Of a DNA stretch of 64,000 bases, positions 9,288 through 18,937 are shown one piece after another. A model generated the notes under the pieces. The model searched no databases, was not told where the DNA came from, and was given only the letters and a program-made list of their open reading frames with translations. Within the stretch, counting starts at the first letter, position 1, and each line of letters opens with the position of its first letter. The position numbers were made by a program, and so were the translations under genes. The DNA is from Candidatus Tectimicrobiota bacterium. GTDB taxonomy: Bacteria; JACPUC01. Location: positions 1-64,000 of the forward strand of contig JACPUC010000015.1 in the NCBI GenBank assembly GCA_016192455.1, written 5' to 3'.

Positions 9288-10295
9288 CTACGGCGCCTCG
9301 GCCACGCTGCGCAGGAGCTCCCGAATGATGCCCTCGGCATGCACGCCCTCCGCTTCTCCCTCGAAGTTCAGGATGAGGCGGTGGCGCAGGCTCGGCAGGG
9401 CCACGGCACGCACATCCTCGAAGCCGACATGCAGCCGGCCCCGCAGCAGGGCGTGCATCTTCGCGCCGAGCACCAGGCTCTGGGCGCCGCGCGGGCTCGA
9501 ACCGTAGCGCACGTAGCGCCGCGTCAACTCACTGCCGGACTCGTGCTCCGGTTGCGTGGCGAGGATGAGGCGGATGGCGTAGTCGCGCACCGGCGTCGCC
9601 AGCGGGATGGAGCGTACCACCTGGCGCAGGCCCAGAATCTCTTCGGCGCTCAGGACAGAGCGCACGCGGTGGTTCTCCGCGCGCGTCGTGCGGTCGATGA
9701 TCTGGCGCAGCTCGTAGAACGAGGGCTGCTTCACGTCAAGCTTCATGAAGAAGCGGTCGATCTGGGCTTCCGGCAGGGGGTAGGTCCCCTCCATCTCGAT
9801 GGGGTTCTGAGTGGCGAGGACGATGAAGGGCTCCTGCAGCCGATGTTCGACGCCGCCGATCGTCACGCTGCGCTCCTGCATGGCCTCGAGCAGCGCCGAT
9901 TGCGTCTTCGGCGTGGCGCGGTTGATCTCATCGGCCAGCACGATGTGCGCGAAGATCGGCCCGCGCTGGAACTCGAAGTACTTCCGGTTCTGCTCATCCT
10001 GGAGCACCATGGTTGTTCCCAGGATGTCCGCCGGCATGAGGTCCGGGGTGAACTGGATGCGCGAGAAGGTCAGGTCGAGGGCTTCGCCGAGGCTCTTGAC
10101 GAGGAGCGTCTTGCCGAGGCCCGGGGCGCCTTCGAGGAGGGCGTGCCCGCCGCAGAGCAGGCAGGTGATCACCCCCTCGATCAGATCCTCGTGGCCGACG
10201 ATGACCTTGCCGATCTCCTCGCGCACGCGGCGCAAGTTGGCGTGGATCGCCGCCAGCCCTTCCTCGCTCATCATGCCGGGGGCGGTCTCGGTCAT
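9288..10295 (-). CDS. MoxR family AAA+ ATPase
   Basis: The 335-residue protein carries a Walker A GAPGLGKT at residues 56-63 and a Walker B with sensor region (IVLADEINRATPKTQ) near 118-132. The block QNPIEMEGTYPLPEAQIDRF is highly typical of MoxR ATPases. These ATPases remodel or activate partner proteins, often together with vWA-domain proteins. Its ATG overlaps the stop of the upstream gene by four bases (ATGA), which argues for coupled translation. Neighbouring DUF58 and vWA genes are the expected partners. Confidence 0.95.
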   Translation of the reverse strand: MTETAPGMMSEEGLAAIHANLRRVREEIGKVIVGHEDLIEGVITCLLCGGHALLEGAPGLGKTLLVKSLGEALDLTFSRIQFTPDLMPADILGTTMVLQDEQNRKYFEFQRGPIFAHIVLADEINRATPKTQSALLEAMQERSVTIGGVEHRLQEPFIVLATQNPIEMEGTYPLPEAQIDRFFMKLDVKQPSFYELRQIIDRTTRAENHRVRSVLSAEEILGLRQVVRSIPLATPVRDYAIRLILATQPEHESGSELTRRYVRYGSSPRGAQSLVLGAKMHALLRGRLHVGFEDVRAVALPSLRHRLILNFEGEAEGVHAEGIIRELLRSVAEAP

Positions 10296-11797
10296 CGGCG
10301 GGGTTCCTGGCGAGGCGCGGGGAGGGAAGGCTGCGTCGGCTCGGCGCCGCCTGCGGGGGCGTCATCCTGCGGTTGGCTCAGCCCAATGGCGAGGAAGTAG
10401 TCGCGGATGAAGGGCCGGTACTCCCGGGGCAGCCCCTCCCGCGTGATCAGCGATTCGAGCTGGCGCTGGTAGTCGCTGAGCACCTCCTGGGACGGCCGCA
10501 GCGCCTCATTGCGGGCCGGCAGGGCGCGGATCGCCGTGCTGCGCAGCTTCCCCGCGGCGACCTGGGCCGGCGTCTCGAAGAGCACGGAGGAGCGCGGGCT
10601 CAAATCCTGGGGCGTCGCCGACCGTGCCGGCGTGCTGCCGGCGCCGATGCCCGAGGCTCCCTGCCCGCCGCCTTCCTCGTCCCGATCGCGCGCCGCCTGC
10701 CGCCCGGCTGGCCCCTCGGGCCCGCCGCCGCTGCCGCGCGGCGCGCCCTCCTCTCCCTCCTCTCCGGCGCCCATGATACGGCCCAGACCCCGTTCAACGA
10801 GCCGCTGGGCGCGGCCCATGAGCTGGGCTTCGAGGAGCTCCCGCACGAGCCGCAGGTGGCGGTGCACAGCGGCGGCCTCGCTGCGCGTGAGATCGCTGCG
10901 CTGGGCCTGGCGAAGGAGTTCGCGGAGCTGCTCCTGAAGGTCCTGGCGTTGGCGCAGCAGGGAGGCGGCCTGGCCGGACTCAGCGCCGCGCTCCGGGAGT
11001 TCGCTGCGAGCGGCCGCCTGCCAGCGATCGAGATCCTGCTGCAGCGCCTCCAGGCGGCGGCGCGCCTGTTCGCCACTCATGGAGCGGGTCTGCAGGCGCT
11101 TCCCCTCGGCCGCCAGCCGTTCGGCCACCTTGCCGACCAGGGGAAGCTTCTGCTCCTCGGCCTTCTGGGCCAGGGTGCGGGCAAAGCTGCGGAGCTCCTC
11201 GCCGCTCTGGGAGAGCTGGGGGGCGACGCCGAGGAGGAAGGAGGGGAGCGGCAGCTCGACCGCCAGGAGAAGCGCCGCGGTGAGGAGCAGCACGGGGAGG
11301 AGCTTGGTGGGCGCGCTGAAGGTCACGGGCCACATGACCCGCGGCTCCACGTGCGCCAGGCGCGTCGTTCCCTGGCGCAGCAGAAGCGCCGCGATGTCTG
11401 CGGGGCACGGCGCGCCGCCCAGGGCTTCCCAGGTGGTGATGAAGCGCTCGCGGGTTCCCAGGCGGCGGTCGAGCTCGAGGAGCACCGCCTGCGGGGTGAT
11501 GGTCTGGCCTTGCCGCAGCCGGGCGTAGACCCCCGCCGCCGCCCCCAGGGCAATGCCCCCGGCGAGCAGCGGCGAGAGCCACTCGAGGCGGGGCCAGACC
11601 ACCGCGAGCTGGCCGGCGATGAGGAGGAGGTGGAGGAAGACGAGGCCCGCCAGGAATGCCTCGGCCGCGAGGCGCCACCGGGCCACCCGCCGGCGGCGCT
11701 GCTGGCACTTCCCGACCAGGGCGGCGAAGCTGCCGGCGAGGAGGGTCTCCTCGGCGGCAGGCTCGCCTCCTGGGGGGTGGGGAACGGCCTCATCCAT
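10292..11797 (-). CDS. DUF4175-like membrane protein of unknown function
   Basis: The 501-residue protein has two membrane helices near residues 44-80 and a third near 170-190. A long charged, Arg/Gln/Glu-rich coiled-coil-like region follows (about 200-340), then a Gly/Glu-rich low-complexity stretch and a short C-terminal domain. The layout of membrane helices followed by a coiled-coil helical region resembles DUF4175-type proteins seen beside MoxR genes; this is resemblance, not a firm assignment. It overlaps the MoxR start by four bases and the preceding permease gene by eight, so it belongs to the same operon. Confidence 0.7.
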   Translation of the reverse strand: MDEAVPHPPGGEPAAEETLLAGSFAALVGKCQQRRRRVARWRLAAEAFLAGLVFLHLLLIAGQLAVVWPRLEWLSPLLAGGIALGAAAGVYARLRQGQTITPQAVLLELDRRLGTRERFITTWEALGGAPCPADIAALLLRQGTTRLAHVEPRVMWPVTFSAPTKLLPVLLLTAALLLAVELPLPSFLLGVAPQLSQSGEELRSFARTLAQKAEEQKLPLVGKVAERLAAEGKRLQTRSMSGEQARRRLEALQQDLDRWQAAARSELPERGAESGQAASLLRQRQDLQEQLRELLRQAQRSDLTRSEAAAVHRHLRLVRELLEAQLMGRAQRLVERGLGRIMGAGEEGEEGAPRGSGGGPEGPAGRQAARDRDEEGGGQGASGIGAGSTPARSATPQDLSPRSSVLFETPAQVAAGKLRSTAIRALPARNEALRPSQEVLSDYQRQLESLITREGLPREYRPFIRDYFLAIGLSQPQDDAPAGGAEPTQPSLPAPRQEPRR

Positions 11798-12563
11798 GGG
11801 CGGCAGCCTTGCGCTTCACGCGCCGGAACAGGAGCGCCAGCACTCCGACCGCGGCGCTCCCGGCGCCGAGATGGCCCAGCGCCGCCAGCACGGGCGCCGT
11901 GAGCCGCAGGGCGCCGACCTGGAGCGCTGGCGACGCGGCTTCGGGTTGGCTCAAGCTGATGAGGGCGCTGATGACATTGAACCGCGGCGCGAGGAAGGCG
12001 GTGCCGAAGGCGAGCAGGAGATACGTGGCCATGCCGGCGCGCCCTAACCAATCCTCGCGCCGCTCGAGCAGCACGGCGAGGAGCAGCCCGAGCAGACGGT
12101 ACGCGGTGAGACTGACGAGGAGCAGCCCGAGGGTGGCCCCAAGCTGCTTCCAGGCGAATCCGAGCGCCAGGTGGTTGAGCGTCAAGAGAGGGAGGCTGAG
12201 CAGCAGGAACCACGAGACGCTGAGGAAGTGCAGGAGGCACTTCCCGCCGAGAAGCTGCCGGGGCGAGAGTGGCGTATAGCGCAGCCACTCGGCGGGCGCA
12301 TGCGAATCACGGTCGTAGGCATCGCGCGGCAGCGCCGCAAACCCCAGGTAAGCTGCTACCACGAACACCGCAATGCCGAGCACATCATACGGGAACGGCA
12401 GGGCATTCGTCTGCAAGTAATCATAATAGTAACGTTTTGGCCAAGCGAAGAAAAGCACCACGCTCATGATGAGGACGTAGTGCAGGAAGAGGAGGTGCTG
12501 CTCGCGGCGCCCGAAGGCGCGCCGCAGCTCCTCCTCAAGCAGGGGATTTCCCGCACTGCTCAT
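11790..12563 (-). CDS. ABC-2-type permease-like membrane protein
   Basis: The 257-residue protein has about six hydrophobic segments. It begins with NPLLEEELRRAFGRREQ, which resembles the start of ABC-2 permease subunits (NP.L..EL). The segment WLRYTPLSPRQLLGGK also resembles the permease coupling region. No ATP-binding subunit gene lies in the module, which is unusual, so it may use an ATPase encoded elsewhere or act only as a structural membrane protein. It overlaps the next gene by eight bases. Confidence 0.65.
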   Translation of the reverse strand: MSSAGNPLLEEELRRAFGRREQHLLFLHYVLIMSVVLFFAWPKRYYYDYLQTNALPFPYDVLGIAVFVVAAYLGFAALPRDAYDRDSHAPAEWLRYTPLSPRQLLGGKCLLHFLSVSWFLLLSLPLLTLNHLALGFAWKQLGATLGLLLVSLTAYRLLGLLLAVLLERREDWLGRAGMATYLLLAFGTAFLAPRFNVISALISLSQPEAASPALQVGALRLTAPVLAALGHLGAGSAAVGVLALLFRRVKRKAAAHG

Positions 12564-12754
12564 GGTTAGGCTCCCCCGTGCATTCGCCCCGCCGCGGCTG
12601 GCGGAGGTGGGTGCTCCTCGCCTCGCCGGTCTGTTCTACGAGGAACGGGAGCCGTCCCGTAGTCGGCGTCACCAGGGGCGGGAACGTCATGCGGCTCCCT
12701 CGCGGGGACCGGTGCGGCCGGTGCGGGCCGCTCTGCGCCGTGGCGACGGCTCAT

Positions 12755-15094
12755 CTAGAAGCCCTCCATGGCTGGCAGGGTGCGCTGGAAGCCGCGCATG
12801 GGGACGCGGGCGATGAGCAGCGTGGCACGTCGCACGAGGGCCCCCTCATGGATGAGCTCGAACGAGGGCGGTTGCGGAGGCAGCCAGCCGAGCAGAAGAA
12901 GCTCGTTCTCTTGCTCGCTCTTGCGCAAGCGCGACAGAGGGAAGAGGACCTCCATGAGCGAGCGTTTGATCAGTTCCTCCTCGGAGGGGGAGGCGAGCTC
13001 ATCGCGGCGGAAGAAGAGGGCATCCCAAAGACGTTGCAAGGCCTCATCGGGCACCTCCTCCTGGAACAGCGGCAGGCTGCGCGCCGCCTCCTCGCCGGGC
13101 TCGAGCGTCGGCAGGGAGAGGAGACCTCCCATGGCGATGGCGAAGGGTGACCGCAGCGCCATGCCGAGGCTGTTGCGCACCTGGAGGCGGAGGAGCGGGC
13201 CCTCCACCCAGGCGTCGACCTCCAGGCGCGCCGGCACCTGCGTGGCGATCGTGAAAGAGCGTTGCGACCAGCGCGCGGCGGGGATGGAGAGCAGGCGGGC
13301 TCCCTCCTCGCCGAGGTAGTGGACGTCCAGGAACGCCTGCCGCTTCGCGGGCGGCGCAAGCTGACGCAGGGCGGCGTTGGCAGCGGTGCTGCGAATCTGG
13401 ATCGTGGTGCGGCGGGTGGCGAAGAGGCCCCAGTGTCCCTCCAGCAGCGCCAGGGGCTGGCGCGGCGCGACCTCCAGGGTGCGCACGTCGAAGGCCAGCA
13501 CTTGGTCCCGCTGCAACGGATTCCCCAGCAGGAGGAGCGCCACGAAGGTGAATCCCACCGGGGCTGCCGCCGCCAGCCAGAACGCCGCGCGGCGCGGCTG
13601 GCGCGGCCAGGCGCGCGGGCCGAGGCGGCGGGCCAGGAGGCTCAGGAGCGCGGTCGCCGCTCCGCCGGAGTCCGGCCCCGCCGGACGAATGGGCCTCCAG
13701 ACCACGGTAGGCGGCGGATTCCTGAAAGTTCCGCGCTGCCGAGCTGGCAGGTACGCCTCGGAGCGGTGGAGGAACCAGTAGATTCCCGTCAGGAGGCCGA
13801 GGTACGGCAGCACCACGGCAAGGATCAGGAGATGCAGCCAGAGGATGGAAGCGCTGGTCCGGAGGGGGAGCGCGAAGAGGCGTTCGAAGAGGGCGAACGT
13901 TTCAGGACGCTGCTGGGCGGCTCTGGCGGCTGGAAGCATCAGGCGCCAGAGGGCGCCGCGGCCTGCCCAGCCGGTCATCGGGTACTGCGCCAGGTTCAGG
14001 GCGAAGAAGAAGATGCGGCCGCGCAGGTAGGGGTGACGCACGAGGATTGGCAGAGACCGGTGCGCCACGAGCACCTCGGCGGGGGAGACAATCGAGCGCA
14101 GCTTCGCCCGGGCGACGAGGAAGGGTTGCGCTGCCACGAGCGGCTGGCCGAAATACCGGGCCAGCTCCGGCAGGGCCTCCAGTTGGGTGACCCCGAGCCC
14201 TTCCACCGGCAGCCAGCGCGCCGCGCTGGGAAGCTCCGGCGGCGCCCCCACCTCGCCGGCGATCACCAGGGAGCCACCCTGCGCCACCCAGCGTTCCAGC
14301 GCCTCGAGCTGCGCCCTCCCCAGCCGCTGGAGGGGAAGCTGCTGCACGAGCACCACGGCCACCCCGTCAAAGGCGTACCAGTCGGTGGGGAGTCGATCGA
14401 GGTGGGGATAGGTGACGAGGTAGCGCGCCGTGGTGGTTTGGGCGAGGAAATCGGCGCTCACCGCGTCGCTAAGGACGACGATGAGATCACTGGTGGTGAA
14501 ATGGTTGCGCAGGTCGATGGCCTGCTCGGCGACGGCGCCGAACTCATCGCGCAAGATGACGCGCAGCGGTTCCGAAAAGCTATCGAGGTAGACGGTGAAG
14601 GCGAAGCGCTTCCGCGATCCCGAGGGGAGCAGCACCCGGCGCACGTAGCGCGCCTGAAACGCCGTGCCGCGGAAGCGGGAGCCCTCGTGGACGAGGAGTT
14701 CCAGGCTGCCCCGCAGGGACGGCCCTGAGTTCTCCACGAGGACGGACACCGGAACCCAGGAATCCAGCTTGAAGCGTTCCTGAAACCCCAGGTGAACACT
14801 GAGGCGGGTTGGAGCGGCGGCCCAGCCGAGGCCCGGCAGGAGCAGGCTGGCGATGGCGCTCAGGAGGAGCGTTCGCAGCCGGCTGCGGCGCCGCTGCGGC
14901 CGGCGGGTCGGCGGCGAGACCTGGCATGGCGCCGCGGCCCGGAGCGCGCAAGAAAGGCTCGGGGCCGCGCCTGGCTGCGGCATCAGGTTCCACATGGGGC
15001 GGCGCGGGGAAATCGAGGGCGGTGAGGTGCGTGCCGAGCTGGTGTTGGCAGGGTGAGGGAGCGAACGGGGGAGGCGAAGGGGAGCACGCCGCAT
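12755..15094 (-). CDS. Large exported/membrane protein of the MoxR-vWA module, function unknown
   Basis: The reading frame gives up to 779 residues, but the true start is unclear. The first 60 or so residues are Pro/Arg-rich. The signal-like helix LRTLLLSAIASLLLPGLGWA begins only near residue 73, so a start at 14995, 14983 or a later non-ATG codon is likely. The exported part includes a segment (WYAFDGVAVVLVQQLPLQ to GGSLVIAGE) resembling the amidotransferase-like fold of DUF4350-type proteins. A membrane helix pair lies near residue 410, followed by another helix and a beta-rich C-terminal part. It is the first gene of the minus-strand module. No enzyme motif is visible. Confidence 0.7.
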   Translation of the reverse strand: MRRAPLRLPRSLPHPANTSSARTSPPSISPRRPMWNLMPQPGAAPSLSCALRAAAPCQVSPPTRRPQRRRSRLRTLLLSAIASLLLPGLGWAAAPTRLSVHLGFQERFKLDSWVPVSVLVENSGPSLRGSLELLVHEGSRFRGTAFQARYVRRVLLPSGSRKRFAFTVYLDSFSEPLRVILRDEFGAVAEQAIDLRNHFTTSDLIVVLSDAVSADFLAQTTTARYLVTYPHLDRLPTDWYAFDGVAVVLVQQLPLQRLGRAQLEALERWVAQGGSLVIAGEVGAPPELPSAARWLPVEGLGVTQLEALPELARYFGQPLVAAQPFLVARAKLRSIVSPAEVLVAHRSLPILVRHPYLRGRIFFFALNLAQYPMTGWAGRGALWRLMLPAARAAQQRPETFALFERLFALPLRTSASILWLHLLILAVVLPYLGLLTGIYWFLHRSEAYLPARQRGTFRNPPPTVVWRPIRPAGPDSGGAATALLSLLARRLGPRAWPRQPRRAAFWLAAAAPVGFTFVALLLLGNPLQRDQVLAFDVRTLEVAPRQPLALLEGHWGLFATRRTTIQIRSTAANAALRQLAPPAKRQAFLDVHYLGEEGARLLSIPAARWSQRSFTIATQVPARLEVDAWVEGPLLRLQVRNSLGMALRSPFAIAMGGLLSLPTLEPGEEAARSLPLFQEEVPDEALQRLWDALFFRRDELASPSEEELIKRSLMEVLFPLSRLRKSEQENELLLLGWLPPQPPSFELIHEGALVRRATLLIARVPMRGFQRTLPAMEGF

Positions 15095-15506
15095 CCTCTC
15101 CGGGTTGCACCTCTAGGCTGTGCGACCCATATTGGTGCGCGAGCTGACGTGCCGCGCCGCCGCTTGCCGGCGCGGTCAGTTCCGGCGCCGCCTCGCGCTT
15201 CCTCTCCTGAGCGAGTTCTACCGCAGTCCGTCAGCCGCGTAAACAGGAAAAGAGCTGCGGGTCCATCTCCGAGGGGCGCCAAGTCGTTTTCCCCTGTGCG
15301 GAGGTGCGAGGTGTGTGGTACATTCCCCTTGCATGCAGCCTCGCGGAGCGTGGAGACCTGAGGTGGGGCCGCGGGGGCGGCCGCGGCGAGGCGCCGCCCG
15401 GCCTGCGAACCCTCTCCTCCCGAGTGGCTGGCTGACCGACGCACGCAGCCTGGCGCGGGGTCGTTCTTCCGTTTGCACGGCTTGATCTTCTCCAGAGGGC
15501 GATCAC
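15095..15506. other. Intergenic region between divergent operons
   Basis: This 412-base stretch separates the minus-strand MoxR/vWA module from the plus-strand lipid genes, so promoters for both should lie here. I could not pick a convincing -35/-10 pair on either strand. Short open frames on both strands have no recognisable content and no ribosome-binding sites, so I see no gene here. Confidence 0.5.
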
Positions 15507-18191
15507 GTGGGACGAGATTCCCAAGCCAGCGCGCCGAAAGGAATTCGCGCCGCTCTTGCCGGCAAGACGCTGCTCGTCTCCGGCGCCACCGGTTTTCTCG
15601 GCAAGGCCCTGATCGAGAAGCTCCTCTTCGAAATACCCGCCATCAAGCGCATCTATCTCCTCATCCGGCCCCGAGGAGGCGACGTTCCAGCCCAGGCACG
15701 GCTCAAGGCGGACATCTTCTCGAGCCCCCTCTTCCAACGCCTGCGGACGCGGGAAGAGGGGCGGGAAGGGTTCGAGGCTTTCCTGGGCGGAAAGGTTGTC
15801 GCCGTTGAAGGGGACCTCATGCAGGTGGGCCTCGGCTTGGCGGACGAGGACCTGCGGCGGCTCGCCAAGGAGATCGACCTCATCATCAACAGCGCCGCCA
15901 CCGTGCAGTTCGATGAACGCCTTGATCTGGCGCTGAACTTGAACACCCTGGGACCGCAGCGCTTGCTGGCGTTGGCCAAGAGCTGCCTGCGGCGTCCCCT
16001 CCTGGTGCAGGTCTCCACCTGCTACGTCGGGGGGAAGCTCGCCGGTCCCATCCCGGAGCAGGTGCTCGAGCAGGAGCAGACGATCAGCCACCTGCGGGGT
16101 GATGCCAACCTGCCGCCATTCAACGTCGATGAAGAGATCCGCCACCTCTTCCGGACCATTCGGCAGATCATCCAGGAGAGCCATCATCCGGAACGTCGAG
16201 TGGAGATCGTGGCCCTTGCCCGTGAGCAGCTCCTCAACGGGCAGGCGGCAAGCAAGCGGCAGGGCTCCCGGGCGGCGAATGGCGGGCAGCGGCTGGCCGA
16301 AGTCTCCTTCGAGGCGGCGCGCGGCCAGTGGATCGCCAGGCGCCTCGTGAGCGAGGGGATGAGCCGCGCCCAGCGCTATGGCTGGAACGACACCTACACC
16401 TTCACCAAGGCGCTGGGGGAGAAGCTCCTCGTCCGCGACCACGGCGCCGTGCCGCTCATCATCCTGCGGCCCTCCATCATCGAGAGCAGCCTGCGCGAGC
16501 CGGAGGCGGGGTGGATCGAAGGCTACCGCATGGCCGACCCGATGATCGCCGCGTATGGCCTCGGCAAGCTGCGCAAGTTCTCCAGCCGCCGCGAGGTGGT
16601 GCTCGACGTCATCCCCCTCGATGTTGTGGTGAACACGCTCATCGCCGCCATGGCTCACCCGCCGGCGGCGGGGCACGTCGTCTATCAGACGGCGTCCGGC
16701 AGCCGCGTCCCCCTCACCATTGGGAGGCTGGCCGACTACATCTTCGAGTACTTCCGCGACCATCCGATGCGAACTCGCAAGGGCCAGCCCATCCGCGTCA
16801 AACCCTGGCGATTGCAGCCGCAGGAGGAGTTTCAGCGCCACCTCTACTGGCGCTCCTTCCTGCCGGTGAAGATGCTGCACCGCGTGCTGCGCTCGCTGGC
16901 CTGGCTCCCCTTCGCGCCGTCGCTCCTCGAGAAGGTGGGGAAGCTACGCAACGCCCTCGAGCAGCTCCGGCACCTCAGCACGATTTACGCTCCCTACACC
17001 AACCATAGCCCGCTCTTCGAGACGAAAGCCACGGAGAAGCTCTTCGATCTGCTGCGCGAGGAAGACCGGCAGCGCTTCAACTTCAGCCTTGCTGATCTCG
17101 ACTGGGAGCACTACGTCAAGGAGGTGCACATTCCCGGCCTCATCCGCAACGTCATCCAGGCCGAGCGCCCGCCCCGGCTGACGGCGATCTCCCCGGTTCC
17201 CCTGGCTGACGAGGCGACGCTGGCGGCCTGGGGCGAAGCGCCGATCGCGGAGATGATCGCCCCCGCGAGCATGGTCGATCCCCTCACCGAGGCGGAGTTC
17301 ACCCTCTGGAATGAGACGGATGCGCTCGAGGAGGACGTTGCCGGCATTGGCATGGGCGAGGCTCGCGACCAAGGGGCCGCGGCGGCAACAACCCTTGAGG
17401 AGCTGGAGCAGGCCGAGGCAAGCAGGGCCGCGCCGCTGCCGACCGAGCGGCCGTTGCGCCTGCGGCGCCGCCTGGCGATCCCCGCCGTGCCCGCCATCCT
17501 CGCGCCGCAGCGTCGCTCTCCCCTCACCTTCATGCAGGTGGCCTTCCGCGACTTCATCGGGGTGCTGGGGCTAATTGCCAACCGCGTCTATTTCCGCTCG
17601 GAAGTGACGGGGCTCGATCACCTGCCCACGGATGGCGCCTTCATCGTCGCCTCCAACCACTGCAGCCATCTCGACACCACGGCTGTCATCCTGTCGATGG
17701 GACCCTACGCTCTGCGGGCCTGCGTCGTGGGGGCGCGTGACTACTTCTTCAACACCCGTCTCAAGGCCTGGTTCTTCGGCAGTCTGTTGAAAGCCATCCC
17801 CTTCGATCGGCAGGGGAACTTCATCGCCGGCATCCGCCAGTGCCGCGAAGCGCTCATGAATCGCACCCCGGTGCTCATCTACCCGGAAGGGACCCGCTCC
17901 CTCACCGGCATGCTGCAGCCGTTCAAGCTCGGGGTGGGGGTGCTGGCCTACGAGCTCAAGGTTCCCGTTGTTCCCGCCTACGTCAGCGGCACCTACCAGG
18001 CGCTGCCGAAAGGGTCATGGTTCCCCCGTCCCTACAAGGTTCGGGTGCGCTTCGGTCCTCCCCTCACCCCCTCCGCCGCGACGGCCGAGGATGACCGGGA
18101 CGGCTCGCCCTACACGGCCTACGTGACCCTCGTGCGCCGGCTGCGCCAGGCCATTGAAGAGCTCCGCGATGCCAGCGCCACGCCGGCATGA
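15507..18191 (+). CDS. Fatty acyl-CoA reductase fused to a PlsC-type acyltransferase
   Basis: The 894-residue protein is a two-domain fusion. Residues about 15-580 form an extended short-chain-dehydrogenase reductase of the fatty-acyl-CoA-reductase (male-sterility) type. It has the NAD(P) site GATGFLG at 26-32 and an active-site Y297-x3-K301. Residues about 665-890 form a PlsC-type glycerolphosphate acyltransferase, with N717-H718-x4-D723 and PEGTR at 793-797. The first domain would reduce acyl-CoA or acyl-ACP to fatty alcohol or aldehyde; the second would acylate a glycerol(phosphate)-like acceptor. Start is GTG 15507 with AGAGGG about eight bases upstream. It overlaps the HAD gene, suggesting a lipid operon. 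The real lipid product is unknown. Confidence 0.88.
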   Translation: MGRDSQASAPKGIRAALAGKTLLVSGATGFLGKALIEKLLFEIPAIKRIYLLIRPRGGDVPAQARLKADIFSSPLFQRLRTREEGREGFEAFLGGKVVAVEGDLMQVGLGLADEDLRRLAKEIDLIINSAATVQFDERLDLALNLNTLGPQRLLALAKSCLRRPLLVQVSTCYVGGKLAGPIPEQVLEQEQTISHLRGDANLPPFNVDEEIRHLFRTIRQIIQESHHPERRVEIVALAREQLLNGQAASKRQGSRAANGGQRLAEVSFEAARGQWIARRLVSEGMSRAQRYGWNDTYTFTKALGEKLLVRDHGAVPLIILRPSIIESSLREPEAGWIEGYRMADPMIAAYGLGKLRKFSSRREVVLDVIPLDVVVNTLIAAMAHPPAAGHVVYQTASGSRVPLTIGRLADYIFEYFRDHPMRTRKGQPIRVKPWRLQPQEEFQRHLYWRSFLPVKMLHRVLRSLAWLPFAPSLLEKVGKLRNALEQLRHLSTIYAPYTNHSPLFETKATEKLFDLLREEDRQRFNFSLADLDWEHYVKEVHIPGLIRNVIQAERPPRLTAISPVPLADEATLAAWGEAPIAEMIAPASMVDPLTEAEFTLWNETDALEEDVAGIGMGEARDQGAAAATTLEELEQAEASRAAPLPTERPLRLRRRLAIPAVPAILAPQRRSPLTFMQVAFRDFIGVLGLIANRVYFRSEVTGLDHLPTDGAFIVASNHCSHLDTTAVILSMGPYALRACVVGARDYFFNTRLKAWFFGSLLKAIPFDRQGNFIAGIRQCREALMNRTPVLIYPEGTRSLTGMLQPFKLGVGVLAYELKVPVVPAYVSGTYQALPKGSWFPRPYKVRVRFGPPLTPSAATAEDDRDGSPYTAYVTLVRRLRQAIEELRDASATPA

Positions 18192-18900
18192 GGTCGTCCT
18201 GAACGCCACCTCGCGGCGATCAGCCTGCCTGCAGATGGCCTTCTTCGATGTGGATGGCACCTGCGTCGATACCACCATCCTGCACTACTATGTCTGGTTC
18301 GTTCGCGATCGCGTTGCGCCGCCCTGGCGCTGGCTGCGGATCGGCAAGCTCCTCTCCCTCGTCCCGTACTACTGGGTTCTTGACCAGGTCTCCCGGACCG
18401 CCTTTAGCATCGCCTTCTACCGCGCCTATGCCGGTATCGCGGCGGCGGAGCTGGAGGAGTGGGGGCGAACCACGCTGCGCCAGCGACTCCTGCCGCATGT
18501 CTACCCGGGGGCGAGAGCTGAGATCAGCGCCCTGGGGAGAGATGGGGTGCCGATCACCTTCGTGACCGGCTCGTTGCCGGCGGTGGTGGAGCCGGTGCGG
18601 CAGCTTGCCGCGCAGGAGGGGTCGCCGGCGGAGGTGCTGGGGAGCGTGCTCGCGGTGCGGCGGGGCGTCTTCACGGGGGACCTGGAGGGGGCTCCCCTGG
18701 CGAGCGAGGCGAAGCGCCGGCGCCTCGAGTCCCTCGCCACGGAGCGTGGCATCAGCCTCGAGCAGTGCGCCGCCTATGGCGACTCCATGGCTGATCTGCC
18801 GATGCTCGAGGCGGTCGGTCAGCCGGTGGCCGCGAACCCCACCCCGTCCCTGCGTCGCATTGCCCGGCGGCGCGGCTGGACGATTTGCGATTGGGCCTAG
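18169..18900 (+). CDS. HAD superfamily IB phosphatase (PSPase-like)
   Basis: Residues 25-31 hold FFDVDGT, so the nucleophile and acid/base aspartates D27 and D29 of haloacid-dehalogenase phosphatases are intact. GDSMADLPML near residue 204 is the C-terminal metal-binding motif. The length (243 residues) and the cap pattern fit subfamily IB, which includes phosphoserine phosphatase and lipid-linked phosphatases. I chose ATG 18169, which overlaps the end of the acyl-CoA reductase gene by 23 bases; a TTG at 18154 is in the same frame. IB phosphatases are often fused or adjacent to PlsC acyltransferases, so a lysophospholipid or glycerol-phosphate-like substrate is reasonable. Confidence 0.85.
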   Translation: MPAPRRHEVVLNATSRRSACLQMAFFDVDGTCVDTTILHYYVWFVRDRVAPPWRWLRIGKLLSLVPYYWVLDQVSRTAFSIAFYRAYAGIAAAELEEWGRTTLRQRLLPHVYPGARAEISALGRDGVPITFVTGSLPAVVEPVRQLAAQEGSPAEVLGSVLAVRRGVFTGDLEGAPLASEAKRRRLESLATERGISLEQCAAYGDSMADLPMLEAVGQPVAANPTPSLRRIARRRGWTICDWA

Positions 18901-18937
18901 GTTGTGGTTGGGCGGAGCTTGCGGGACGGCCGGACCT

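Noticed and set aside
12566-12754. Possible small gene or ABC ATPase fragment between the permease-like gene and the large exported-protein gene
   Set aside because: The frame is Pro/Arg/Ala-rich, lacks any ATPase motif and is shorter than any functional ATPase domain.
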